Under the pieces are notes generated by a model. The model was not told the origin of the DNA, did not search any database, and was given only the letters and a program-made list of their open reading frames with translations. Made by a program: the position numbers and the translations under genes. 64,000 bases of DNA from Eupransor demetentiae (GTDB lineage: Bacteria > Bacillota > Bacilli > Lactobacillales > Lactobacillaceae), in NCBI RefSeq assembly GCF_963930865.1, contig NZ_CAWVOH010000001.1, positions 310,001-374,000 of the forward strand, in the 5' to 3' direction. Every line of letters begins with the position of its first letter. Position 1 is the stretch's first letter. Shown here in pieces: positions 47,999 through 56,115 of the stretch.

Positions 47999-49342
47999 AT
48001 GGCAAAAATCAAATACCACTTACAATCGGACACCGTTCTGATTTTAGATGAAGATGCCCAAAAGGGTGACTTGATTGACTTGAAGGACAAGCAAGAAATT
48101 GATGTTAAGCAACTCAGTCAAGATGTGCAGGCCGGCCTTGAAAAGCAAATCCAGAATGCTAAAGCGCAGTGGGAAGCCAATCAAAAGCAACTCGAGCAAG
48201 CCCGTCTGAAAGAAGAGCAGCAAAAAGCGGCTTTAGCGGTTGAGCAGGCTAAACGGACACAAGCCGAAGCGGCCCAAAAGGAAAAGCAAGAGCTGCTGGA
48301 GAAGTTTAACCAGGTCCAGGCCGATTTGAAGGCCTTGCAATCGGGTCAGGCTGCCCAGCAGGAGTTGGCGCTAACCAAGCAAGAGGCTAGTTTACAAAAG
48401 AACTTCCAAGCACAGAAGGATGCCGAAGCCAAGCAGCAACAAGCCCTCAAGGAACAGTTGAATCAGCTGCAAAATCAGCTCCAAAACCAGGATAAGGACC
48501 AGGAATTGGCCTTGGTCAAGGTCAAAAACGAGTACGAGGCCCAGCTCAAGGTTGCCCAAGAGCAGGTTGAGCTATACAAGGACTTTAAGGCCCGCCAATC
48601 CACCAAGGAAATTGGTGAAAGCCTAGAAGTATATGCCCATCAAGAATTTGAAAAGTGGCGGCCCTATGCCTTTCCAAACGCTTATTTTGAAAAGGATAAC
48701 GAAGTTTCGAAAGAAACCGGGTCTAAGGGTGATTTCATTTTCCGGGATTATGCCGACGGCATCGAATTCATTTCGATTATGTTTGATATGAAAAACGAGG
48801 CGGACGCGACGGAGAAGAAGCATAAAAACTCGGATTTTTTCAAGGAATTGGATAAGGACCGCAAGGAAAAAGGGACCGAGTATGCCGTTTTGGTTTCCTT
48901 GCTGGAAGCTGACAACGAACTCTACAACACAGGGATTGTCCAGGTGAACGAATACCCTAAGATGTATGTGATTCGTCCCCAGTTCTTTGTCCACTTCATT
49001 GGTCTGCTGCGCAACGCCGCGCTTGATTCCGTCGAGTATCGCAAGCAGCTCGCCATTGAACGAGATCAAAACATCGACATCACGAATTTTGAAAACAATA
49101 TCAACACCTTCAAGGACAAGTTTGCAAAGAACTATCAGTCCTATTCAAAGAACTTCAGCGAGGCGATTGACCAAATCGACAAGGCCATTGCCCGCATGGA
49201 AGAGGTAAAGAAGAAATTGACGACCTCTGAAAACCAGCTGCGTTTGGCCAATAATAAGCTGGATGATGTTACGGTTAAAAAGCTGACCCGTGGCAATCCG
49301 ACCATGCAGGCGAAGTTTGATGAATTGAATAAGAAGCAGTAA
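47999..49342 (+). CDS. DUF2130 protein, predicted restriction-endonuclease-like fold
   Basis: A 447-residue soluble protein. A short N-terminal domain is followed by a Gln/Lys/Glu coiled coil at about 35-210. The DUF2130 core is at about 210-340, with YAHQEFEKW, ETGSKGDFIF, FISIMFDMKNEAD and RKEKGTEYAVLVSLLE. The Asp, Glu and Lys pattern (GDFIF then MKNE) is consistent with a PD-(D/E)XK nuclease-like fold, and no activity is proven. Its gene is the first after the glycine T-box and precedes glyQ by 11 bases. AAGGGAG precedes the ATG. Confidence 0.85.
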   Translation: MAKIKYHLQSDTVLILDEDAQKGDLIDLKDKQEIDVKQLSQDVQAGLEKQIQNAKAQWEANQKQLEQARLKEEQQKAALAVEQAKRTQAEAAQKEKQELLEKFNQVQADLKALQSGQAAQQELALTKQEASLQKNFQAQKDAEAKQQQALKEQLNQLQNQLQNQDKDQELALVKVKNEYEAQLKVAQEQVELYKDFKARQSTKEIGESLEVYAHQEFEKWRPYAFPNAYFEKDNEVSKETGSKGDFIFRDYADGIEFISIMFDMKNEADATEKKHKNSDFFKELDKDRKEKGTEYAVLVSLLEADNELYNTGIVQVNEYPKMYVIRPQFFVHFIGLLRNAALDSVEYRKQLAIERDQNIDITNFENNINTFKDKFAKNYQSYSKNFSEAIDQIDKAIARMEEVKKKLTTSENQLRLANNKLDDVTVKKLTRGNPTMQAKFDELNKKQ

Positions 49343-49353
49343 AAGAGGAAATT

Positions 49354-50298
49354 ATGACGGATAAAAAATTATCACTACAAGATATCATTTTGACCTTGCA
49401 GGAATTCTGGTCTGAAAAAGGGGCCAATTTAATGCAGGCCTACGACAACGAAGTTGGTGCCGGAACGCAGAGTCCTTACACCTTCTTGCGCGCGAACGGC
49501 CCAGAACCATGGAGTGCAGCTTACGTGCAACCTTCACGTCGTCCTGCCGATGGCCGCTATGGCGATAACCCGAACCGACTCTTCCAGCACCACCAATTCC
49601 AGGTTGTTATGAAGCCATCCCCAGAAAACATTCAGGAATTGTACCTGGCATCTTTGGAAGCCCTTGGTTTGAATCCTTTGGAACATGACATTCGTTTCGT
49701 GGAAGATAACTGGGAAAACCCATCAATGGGTGCCGCTGGTATCGGTTGGGAAGTTTGGCTGGATGGAATGGAAGTCACCCAGTTTACTTACTTCCAACAG
49801 GTTGGTGGAATTGAAGTCGATTCCGTTACGGCCGAAATTACCTATGGTTTGGAACGTTTGGCTTCTTACATTCAGGATGTTCCAACGGTTTACGACTTGG
49901 AATGGGGCCACGGCGTTTTGTACGGCGATATCTTCAAGGAACCGGAGTACGAACACTCTAAGTATGCTTTTGAAGAATCCAACCAGGACATGCTTTTGCG
50001 TCACTTTGATGACTACGAAGGTGAAGCTACTCGCTTGCTGGATTTGGGCTTGGTTCACCCGGCCTATGACTACATCTTGAAGTCATCGCATACCTTTAAC
50101 CTGCTCGATGCCCGCGGAACAGTTTCCGTTACGGAACGTGCCGGTTATTTGCACCGTATTCGTACCATGGCTCGTAAGGTTTCACGAGTCTTTATTCAAG
50201 AACGTGCCAAGCTTGGTTTCCCTTTGTTAAAGGATGAAGAGTTACGTGAAAAGTACCTCGGTCAAAACGGTAAGTACGCACCCAAGGAGGAAAAATAA
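49354..50298 (+). CDS. glyQ: Glycyl-tRNA synthetase alpha subunit
   Basis: The catalytic subunit of the bacterial alpha2beta2 enzyme. The 314 residues include LTLQEFWSEKGANLMQAYDNE and ARGTVSVTERAGYLHRIR. It overlaps glyS by one base, and sits in the operon that begins with the T-box and DUF2130 gene. Confidence 0.97.
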   Translation: MTDKKLSLQDIILTLQEFWSEKGANLMQAYDNEVGAGTQSPYTFLRANGPEPWSAAYVQPSRRPADGRYGDNPNRLFQHHQFQVVMKPSPENIQELYLASLEALGLNPLEHDIRFVEDNWENPSMGAAGIGWEVWLDGMEVTQFTYFQQVGGIEVDSVTAEITYGLERLASYIQDVPTVYDLEWGHGVLYGDIFKEPEYEHSKYAFEESNQDMLLRHFDDYEGEATRLLDLGLVHPAYDYILKSSHTFNLLDARGTVSVTERAGYLHRIRTMARKVSRVFIQERAKLGFPLLKDEELREKYLGQNGKYAPKEEK

Positions 50299-52355
50299 TG
50301 GCAAACTTTGTATTAGAAATTGGCTTGGAAGAAATGCCTGCTCACTTGGTGACGAGCTCCGAACAGCAATTGGTAGAACGGACGCGTGATTTCTTGCAGG
50401 AACACCGTTTGGCAGTGAAGAAAATTGTGCCATTTTCAACCCCACGTCGTTTGGCGGTCAAGTTGGAAGGGCTAGCCGATGGTTCCGAAAGCATTCAATC
50501 GGAAAAGCGTGGTCCGGCTATCGAACGCGCCAAGGATGACGAGAGCAACTGGTCAAAAGCGGCCCAAGGCTTCGCTCGTGGACAGGGTACGACACCGGAT
50601 CAATTGGACGAACACGACGGCTACGTTTGGTATAACCAAACCATTCCTGGTGAACCAGCCGACAAGATTTTGGCTAAAATTGGGGATGAAGTCGTTACCC
50701 AAATGAAGTTCTCAACCTACATGAAGTGGGCTAACTTCGACTTCTTATACATTCGCCCAATCCGCTGGTTAGTGGCTCTTTTGGATGACGAAGTGATTGA
50801 TTTCTCCATCTTGGATGTTACGACGGACCGCTTTACCCGTGGCCACCGTTTCCTTTCAACCGACCATGTTGAGATTCCAAACGCTGACAAGTATGCCGAT
50901 ACTTTGAAGGAGGCCTTCGTCATGGCTGATGCCGATGAACGAAAGGCAACTATTAGTCAGCAACTTCAGGACATCGCGGCTAAGAATAACTGGCACTTGG
51001 ACCTTGATAGCGATGCTGCCCAGGACTTGTTGGAAGAAGTTAACAATATCGTTGAATGGCCAACAGCCTTTGCCGGTAATTTTGCGGACAAGTACTTGGC
51101 CTTGCCTAAGGAAGTTTTGATTACGTCAATGCGTGAGCACCAGCGTTTCTTCTTCTTGACCGACGGCGATGGTAAGCTTTTGCCACACTTCCTGTCCGTT
51201 CGTAACGGAAATGACCAGTACCTGGACAACGTTATTGCCGGAAACGAAAAGGTCTTGGTTGCTCGTTTGGAAGATGCCGAATTCTTCTATCACGAAGACC
51301 AGGAAAAGTCGATTGACGACTACATGGAACGCGTGAAGAAGCTGGTCTTCCACGAAAAGATTGGAACTGTTTACGAGCACATGCAACGCGTTGCAGGTCT
51401 GGCTAAGATTTTGGGTGAAAAGCTTGGCTTGGACGCTCAAGAGCAAAAGGACTTGGCCCGTGCTGCCCAAATCTACAAGTTTGATTTGATGACCGGTATG
51501 GTCGGCGAATTCGACGAATTGCAGGGCATTATGGGTGAGCACTACGCTAAGCTCTTTGGTGAAGACGACGGCGTTGCGCAGGCCATTCGTGAGCACTACT
51601 TGCCAATTTCGGCTAAGGGTGAAGTGGCCAAGACCAACGTCGGAGCAGTTTTGGCCATCGCCGACAAGTTGGATTCAATCGACACCTTCTTTGCGGCTGA
51701 CATGATGCCAACTGGCTCAAATGACCCTTACGGTTTGCGCCGTGCGGCCACTGGAATTGTCCGGACTTTGGAAGCTAAGAACTGGCATTTGAACCTTGAT
51801 GAAATCATCAGCCAGTACCAGGGTGAAAACGGTGCCGTTACGGAAACGAACCCACAGGGCATCATCGACTTCTTGACGGACCGTGTCCGCAAGCAAGCTC
51901 TTGATCAAGGCATCCGTCAGGACATCGTTTCTGCCGGTACCTCAAACATTTTGAAGGGCGACTTTGTTTACGTTGTTGACCGGGTGAAGGTCTTGAACGA
52001 ACACGCTCAAGACAGCGATTTCCGTGCTGTGATGGAAGCCTTGACCCGTGTTGCTCGTTTGGCCGTTAAGGTGCCCGTTACCGAAGCGGTTGACCCTAAG
52101 TTCTTCGCCAACGACGCTGAAAAGGCCCTTTACGAAGCAACCAAGGATTTGCATTTGGAAGACTTGGAAGCCAAGGGTCCCGAAAGCTTGTACAAAGCAT
52201 TGGCTGCTTTGCGCCAGCCAATCGACAACTATTTCGACAGCACCATGGTTAATGATGACAACGAAGATGTCCGTAACAACCGTTATGCCCAGTTGAACAA
52301 GACTTACGTCTTGATTTCAGGTCTTGGTGACTTGGAAGAGATTGTGATTAAGTAA
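50298..52355 (+). CDS. glyS: Glycyl-tRNA synthetase beta subunit
   Basis: The tRNA-binding subunit with GlyQ. The 685 residues have the family start FVLEIGLEEMPAHLV, the core LYIRPIRWLVALLDDE and the HD-like region, and the DALR anticodon-binding C-terminus. The operon ends at the terminator at 52374. Confidence 0.97.
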   Translation: MANFVLEIGLEEMPAHLVTSSEQQLVERTRDFLQEHRLAVKKIVPFSTPRRLAVKLEGLADGSESIQSEKRGPAIERAKDDESNWSKAAQGFARGQGTTPDQLDEHDGYVWYNQTIPGEPADKILAKIGDEVVTQMKFSTYMKWANFDFLYIRPIRWLVALLDDEVIDFSILDVTTDRFTRGHRFLSTDHVEIPNADKYADTLKEAFVMADADERKATISQQLQDIAAKNNWHLDLDSDAAQDLLEEVNNIVEWPTAFAGNFADKYLALPKEVLITSMREHQRFFFLTDGDGKLLPHFLSVRNGNDQYLDNVIAGNEKVLVARLEDAEFFYHEDQEKSIDDYMERVKKLVFHEKIGTVYEHMQRVAGLAKILGEKLGLDAQEQKDLARAAQIYKFDLMTGMVGEFDELQGIMGEHYAKLFGEDDGVAQAIREHYLPISAKGEVAKTNVGAVLAIADKLDSIDTFFAADMMPTGSNDPYGLRRAATGIVRTLEAKNWHLNLDEIISQYQGENGAVTETNPQGIIDFLTDRVRKQALDQGIRQDIVSAGTSNILKGDFVYVVDRVKVLNEHAQDSDFRAVMEALTRVARLAVKVPVTEAVDPKFFANDAEKALYEATKDLHLEDLEAKGPESLYKALAALRQPIDNYFDSTMVNDDNEDVRNNRYAQLNKTYVLISGLGDLEEIVIK

Positions 52356-52373
52356 TAAAAATCATTGATTGTA

Positions 52374-52406
52374 TAAAAAACCAGCCTTTTTGGCTGGCTT
52401 TTTTGT
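52374..52406 (+). terminator. Terminator after glyS
   Basis: AAAAAACCAGCCTTTTTGGCTGGCTTTTTTG. Confidence 0.85.
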
Positions 52407-52416
52407 ATTAATTAGA

Positions 52417-52433
52417 CAAAATTGAATATTTTG
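52417..52433 (+). repeat. Short inverted repeat upstream of the DUF262 gene
   Basis: CAAAAT-TGAAT-ATTTTG is a perfect 6-base palindrome in an AT-rich intergenic stretch, 63 bases before the ATG. It could be an operator. AT-rich sequence makes chance possible. Confidence 0.35.
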
Positions 52434-52496
52434 TATTTACTACTTTGTTTATTAATGATCTAATAGAATTAAGGAAACAAGGGAGAGTACATAATA

Positions 52497-54242
52497 ATGA
52501 AAATTGATTCAGAACCTCGGAATTTTCGTGAGCTATTTCCAATTGATGGTCCTACGAAATACGTTGTACCAGATTATCAACGTAATTACGCATGGAAAGA
52601 AGAACAAATTGAAGCTTTGTATAGTGACATGCGAGCTGAAGATGATGGCTATTACGTTGGTAATTTGTTGATCAGCGAAGAAGATGGGTTTGAAAATATT
52701 ATTGATGGGCAACAACGGCTAACAACGTTGAACTTAATGTTGCTAGCTTTGTTTGCGAGAATGGAAGAGGAAAGCAAACAGGAAGGTATTTCCGAGGATG
52801 TTAAGGAGAAATTAATCCAAGATAAAGGAGATATTAAACGTCGACTTCTTGTTGATGAAGATACTTTCGAGCCAAGGTTAAAACTACTAAAAAAAGATCA
52901 GGAAATTTGGGAAAAACTTGTAAAAATCTTGGATGGGAAAACTGAATTACCAAGTAGTTATGGTCGATTTGCTTTCTTTAAGCGTTTTAACTATATACGC
53001 GAAACTTTGTTGGGTGATTTAAACGGGCTAGCATTGCATAGTTTTTATGATAAAAAGTTTATGCCCCTGACTTTACTGAAAATATCAGTTCCAGATTTGA
53101 ATGATGCCTATCAAGTATTTGCTAGCCTGAATAGTAAAGGATTGCCACTTACACCTTTGGATTTGTTGAAAAATATGTATTTAGCTACCGCTGGTTCTTC
53201 TCCGGAAAAATGGATGGAACTAACTGAAGTTTTCACAGACGGTGACAATGCTGATAAGCAAAAAATGACGCGTTTTGTTTTGAATAGCTATGATGCATTT
53301 GAACAAAAAAGTGCATCAAGTTTGACTAAAGGGAAGATTGTTAAATCTTATCAAAAGCTGTTCAATGAGCATGGTAGTAAGTATATTGATGACCTGATTC
53401 AACGTGCTAAAGTTTATCGAACAATTGATTCAGATGATTACGACTACACCTATAGTCTTTCTGGTTTAGCAAAGCTTAATGCGACAACAACATATCCATT
53501 CTTACTTAATATGCTGGTTAACAAGGATGAGTATGAGCTCTCAGATGAACAAGTTCAGAAAATGATTGCAATGATTATTAACCTTTTTATTCGTCGTAAT
53601 TTTGTTCTTAAACCTAAATCATCTAATTTACGAAGCTACTTCAATGGTTGGCGTAAAGAGATTGAGGAAGAGGGATATCGTGGCGATGAACTCATGGCTT
53701 TTCTTGAAAAGAAAATTCGGAAAGTTGCACCCGCTGATGACGAATTTATTCGAGCTCTTAAGGATGGTGTTTATGATGTTAATAAACAGACAACCCGTTT
53801 TATTTTGATTATGCTAGAGCGTCAAAATGATCATACCTATTTCAATCGAGCCAATCCCGATAACTTAGACGACTTTGAAGGAAATAAACTTCGTTGGACT
53901 ATTGAACATATCTTGCCTCAAGGAAACTTACCACAAAAGTGGGTAGATGATATTGCTGATGGCGATCCTGAGAAAGCTAAAGACCTCCAGGAAAAGAATG
54001 TTCATCGCCTTGGAAATCTTACACTAACTCCTTATAATTCAGGTTTGGGTCAAAGAACATTTGAGGAAAAGGTTAACTATAAAGATGACCAATCAGAAGT
54101 CGGGTTTAATCTCCCCATTTTCTTGAACGAATCGATTGACAAAAATGCTGATAAATTCGATATTGAATCAATTAATAGGCGTGAGAAGATTCTAGAAGAA
54201 AAGCTGATGGATATGATTTCCTTCACGAATAATTATTCATAA
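52497..54242 (+). CDS. DUF262/DUF1524 protein, GmrSD-like predicted defence nuclease
   Basis: A 581-residue protein. The N-terminal DUF262 NTPase/ParB-like domain shows VPDYQRNYAW and IIDGQQRLTTL (residues about 20-75). The C-terminal DUF1524 HNH-type nuclease has WTIEHILPQ, with HRLGNLTLT after it. This is the layout of GmrSD-like type IV restriction enzymes that attack modified phage DNA. Two 60-base lines I counted are 28 and 33 percent GC, against 55 percent in a nearby glyS line, so it was probably acquired. It stands alone between two terminators, with AAGGGAG before the ATG. Confidence 0.85.
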   Translation: MKIDSEPRNFRELFPIDGPTKYVVPDYQRNYAWKEEQIEALYSDMRAEDDGYYVGNLLISEEDGFENIIDGQQRLTTLNLMLLALFARMEEESKQEGISEDVKEKLIQDKGDIKRRLLVDEDTFEPRLKLLKKDQEIWEKLVKILDGKTELPSSYGRFAFFKRFNYIRETLLGDLNGLALHSFYDKKFMPLTLLKISVPDLNDAYQVFASLNSKGLPLTPLDLLKNMYLATAGSSPEKWMELTEVFTDGDNADKQKMTRFVLNSYDAFEQKSASSLTKGKIVKSYQKLFNEHGSKYIDDLIQRAKVYRTIDSDDYDYTYSLSGLAKLNATTTYPFLLNMLVNKDEYELSDEQVQKMIAMIINLFIRRNFVLKPKSSNLRSYFNGWRKEIEEEGYRGDELMAFLEKKIRKVAPADDEFIRALKDGVYDVNKQTTRFILIMLERQNDHTYFNRANPDNLDDFEGNKLRWTIEHILPQGNLPQKWVDDIADGDPEKAKDLQEKNVHRLGNLTLTPYNSGLGQRTFEEKVNYKDDQSEVGFNLPIFLNESIDKNADKFDIESINRREKILEEKLMDMISFTNNYS

Positions 54243-54249
54243 TCAATTA

Positions 54250-54278
54250 TAAAAGGCGAGCTCAGCTCGCCTTTTTTC
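54250..54278 (+). terminator. Terminator after the DUF262 gene
   Basis: AAAAGGCGAGCT / CAGCTCGCCTTTTTT. Confidence 0.9.
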
Positions 54279-54284
54279 ATTCCA

Positions 54285-54313
54285 TAAAAAAAGACCATCC
54301 GCAGATAGTCTTT
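54285..54313 (-). terminator. Terminator after the tannase gene
   Basis: On the minus strand AAAGACTATC-TGCG-GATGGTCTTT followed by T. Confidence 0.75.
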
Positions 54314-54319
54314 CCAAAT

Positions 54320-55957
54320 TTACTTTGTAATCTTTTCGGCCCACTTGAACATGTCGTCCATGTCGTAATCGCCGGAGTGACCAGTGTCCCACTTGACCTT
54401 GTAGTCAACGTCGACACCAGCATTCTTGAGCTTTTGAGCCAGGATAGTTGGGATAGCCACAGAAGTGTTAGCATCCTTACCACCGTAACGGATATAGTAG
54501 TGCTTAGCCATGGTAGTACCGGACTTACCAATGTAGTTCATTGGGTTCATCATCTTGATAATTGATGAATCCGCCATGGTTGCACCGGACTTAGTATTGT
54601 TCTTCATACCAAAACTGGTGAAGTGCTTAGCCCTTGTTGTACTGGTTCCCATAATCTGGTTTTCCGCAGCGGATAGATCAACGCTATCAAAGGCAGTTGG
54701 TGTCTTCATTCGTCCGATAGATGCAAAGTACTTGGTCATATCGACATCCGTGGCCTTGCCATCTTTGATGGTTAACCATGGATACTTCTCGGTCGTCACG
54801 CTCGTGCCAGACTTGATGGCAGCATTGGCAGAGTCGATGACTTCTTGTTTAACGAAGTCAGAGAAGGAACCAGTGCCATCCTTCTTCAAGGTCAACTTTT
54901 TGCCGTTGTCGTCCTTCAAACCAAGGTTATTGATGTAGGTTACGAAGCTTGACTTAAGTTGCGTCGACATCTTTTTTTGCTTGTCCGTTAATTCGGTCGT
55001 TGATGAGGAAGTGCTTGCACCTGGCATACCAGATGAGGTAACGGTGTTGACCCCGTTGAACTCCCATTCATAAGCTGAATCAGCGTTGTCCAGGTTAGTA
55101 ATTGGGGCAAAGCTATAGGTGGCGAAGATGTTGTCTGAGGTATCGGCTGCCCCAATAGCCTTCAAGTATGGATAGTAATCCTTGTTATTACCAGTACTTG
55201 CAAGCAAGGCAGACATGGCACCACCAGCAGAAGTTCCGTCAGCAATAATCTTGTTGGCATCGCCAGCCATCTTCTTGTCGTTGAGCTTTAAGTAACGAAC
55301 GGCAGCCTTTAAATCGACAACGGTAGCAGGTGCGGCACCTGAATACTTGCCGTTTACCTTGCTATCACGTCCACGTGCACCGGCAGAAACAACGACAAAG
55401 CCCTTGGAAAGCGCTTCCTGCATAGCGTTACCTGATGAAGCGCCACCGTTTTGGTTCAAGTTAGCACCGTTACCGGCAGGGGCTTGTGACTTCTTTTGAC
55501 CAGCATTCGGACTTGGCGTGTTACCGTGGTCGATTGTTGCGGCAGTGGCGGACATGTATCCTCCAACTGTGTTTGGCATGAAGATAGGTGCTGTATCCTT
55601 GGTATAGCCGTTAATCTTCTTGTTTTGGAAGTAGGCTTCGGGGATGTAGATATTCATACTCTCGTACTTAGTATCGACTGGCTTGGCCGTGTAAACCACG
55701 TTGGTATACTCGCGGACCTTGACCTTCTTATTGTTAATCGTCAGTGTTTTAGTCTTGTACTTCAACTTTGAAAAGTCCAAGTTATAGGTCTTACCAGTTT
55801 TTACACCGTTACGGTAATCGGTTGCATCTTTATCCTTGGCATACTTGGCATGGTTAATCGAATTTTCCTGGGCATGGGTGTAATAGGCGGTTGTGCCGAC
55901 GCCGGCAACAAGGGCCAGGCCCACTACGCCAGAAATGATAGCGGTACTTCGTTTCAT
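54320..55957 (-). CDS. Exported tannase, subtype B
   Basis: A 545-residue alpha/beta-hydrolase similar to subtype B tannases (TanA/TanB of lactobacilli), which split galloyl esters of plant tannins. The N-terminus has an export-type helix (about 5-25) and no cysteine, so it is secreted or held by the uncleaved signal. The nucleophile motif is DGTSAGGAMSAL. A catalytic His is in KWDTGHSGDYD near the C-terminus, and the helical insert between them (about 300-440) is the lid-like region of this family. The intracellular TanB type is about 470 residues. AAAGGAG precedes the ATG. Feruloyl esterase is an alternative. Confidence 0.85.
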   Translation of the reverse strand: MKRSTAIISGVVGLALVAGVGTTAYYTHAQENSINHAKYAKDKDATDYRNGVKTGKTYNLDFSKLKYKTKTLTINNKKVKVREYTNVVYTAKPVDTKYESMNIYIPEAYFQNKKINGYTKDTAPIFMPNTVGGYMSATAATIDHGNTPSPNAGQKKSQAPAGNGANLNQNGGASSGNAMQEALSKGFVVVSAGARGRDSKVNGKYSGAAPATVVDLKAAVRYLKLNDKKMAGDANKIIADGTSAGGAMSALLASTGNNKDYYPYLKAIGAADTSDNIFATYSFAPITNLDNADSAYEWEFNGVNTVTSSGMPGASTSSSTTELTDKQKKMSTQLKSSFVTYINNLGLKDDNGKKLTLKKDGTGSFSDFVKQEVIDSANAAIKSGTSVTTEKYPWLTIKDGKATDVDMTKYFASIGRMKTPTAFDSVDLSAAENQIMGTSTTRAKHFTSFGMKNNTKSGATMADSSIIKMMNPMNYIGKSGTTMAKHYYIRYGGKDANTSVAIPTILAQKLKNAGVDVDYKVKWDTGHSGDYDMDDMFKWAEKITK

Positions 55958-56115
55958 AGGGGCTCCTTTTAAATTAAATTCATGATTAAGGAAAGCTTAG
56001 TTCAAGCAGATTAAGTCAAAATAAAAGGGGCGACTCAGCTCGAAATCACTTGGTTGGCAGCTCTTTATCAGGTAAAATAGATAGAGAATTTAAACGAATA
56101 AAAATCGGGGGCACT

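Noticed and set aside
56050..56115. LepA start at 56050
   Set aside because: Upstream of the -10 TAAAAT at 56074 and absent from the family N-terminus.
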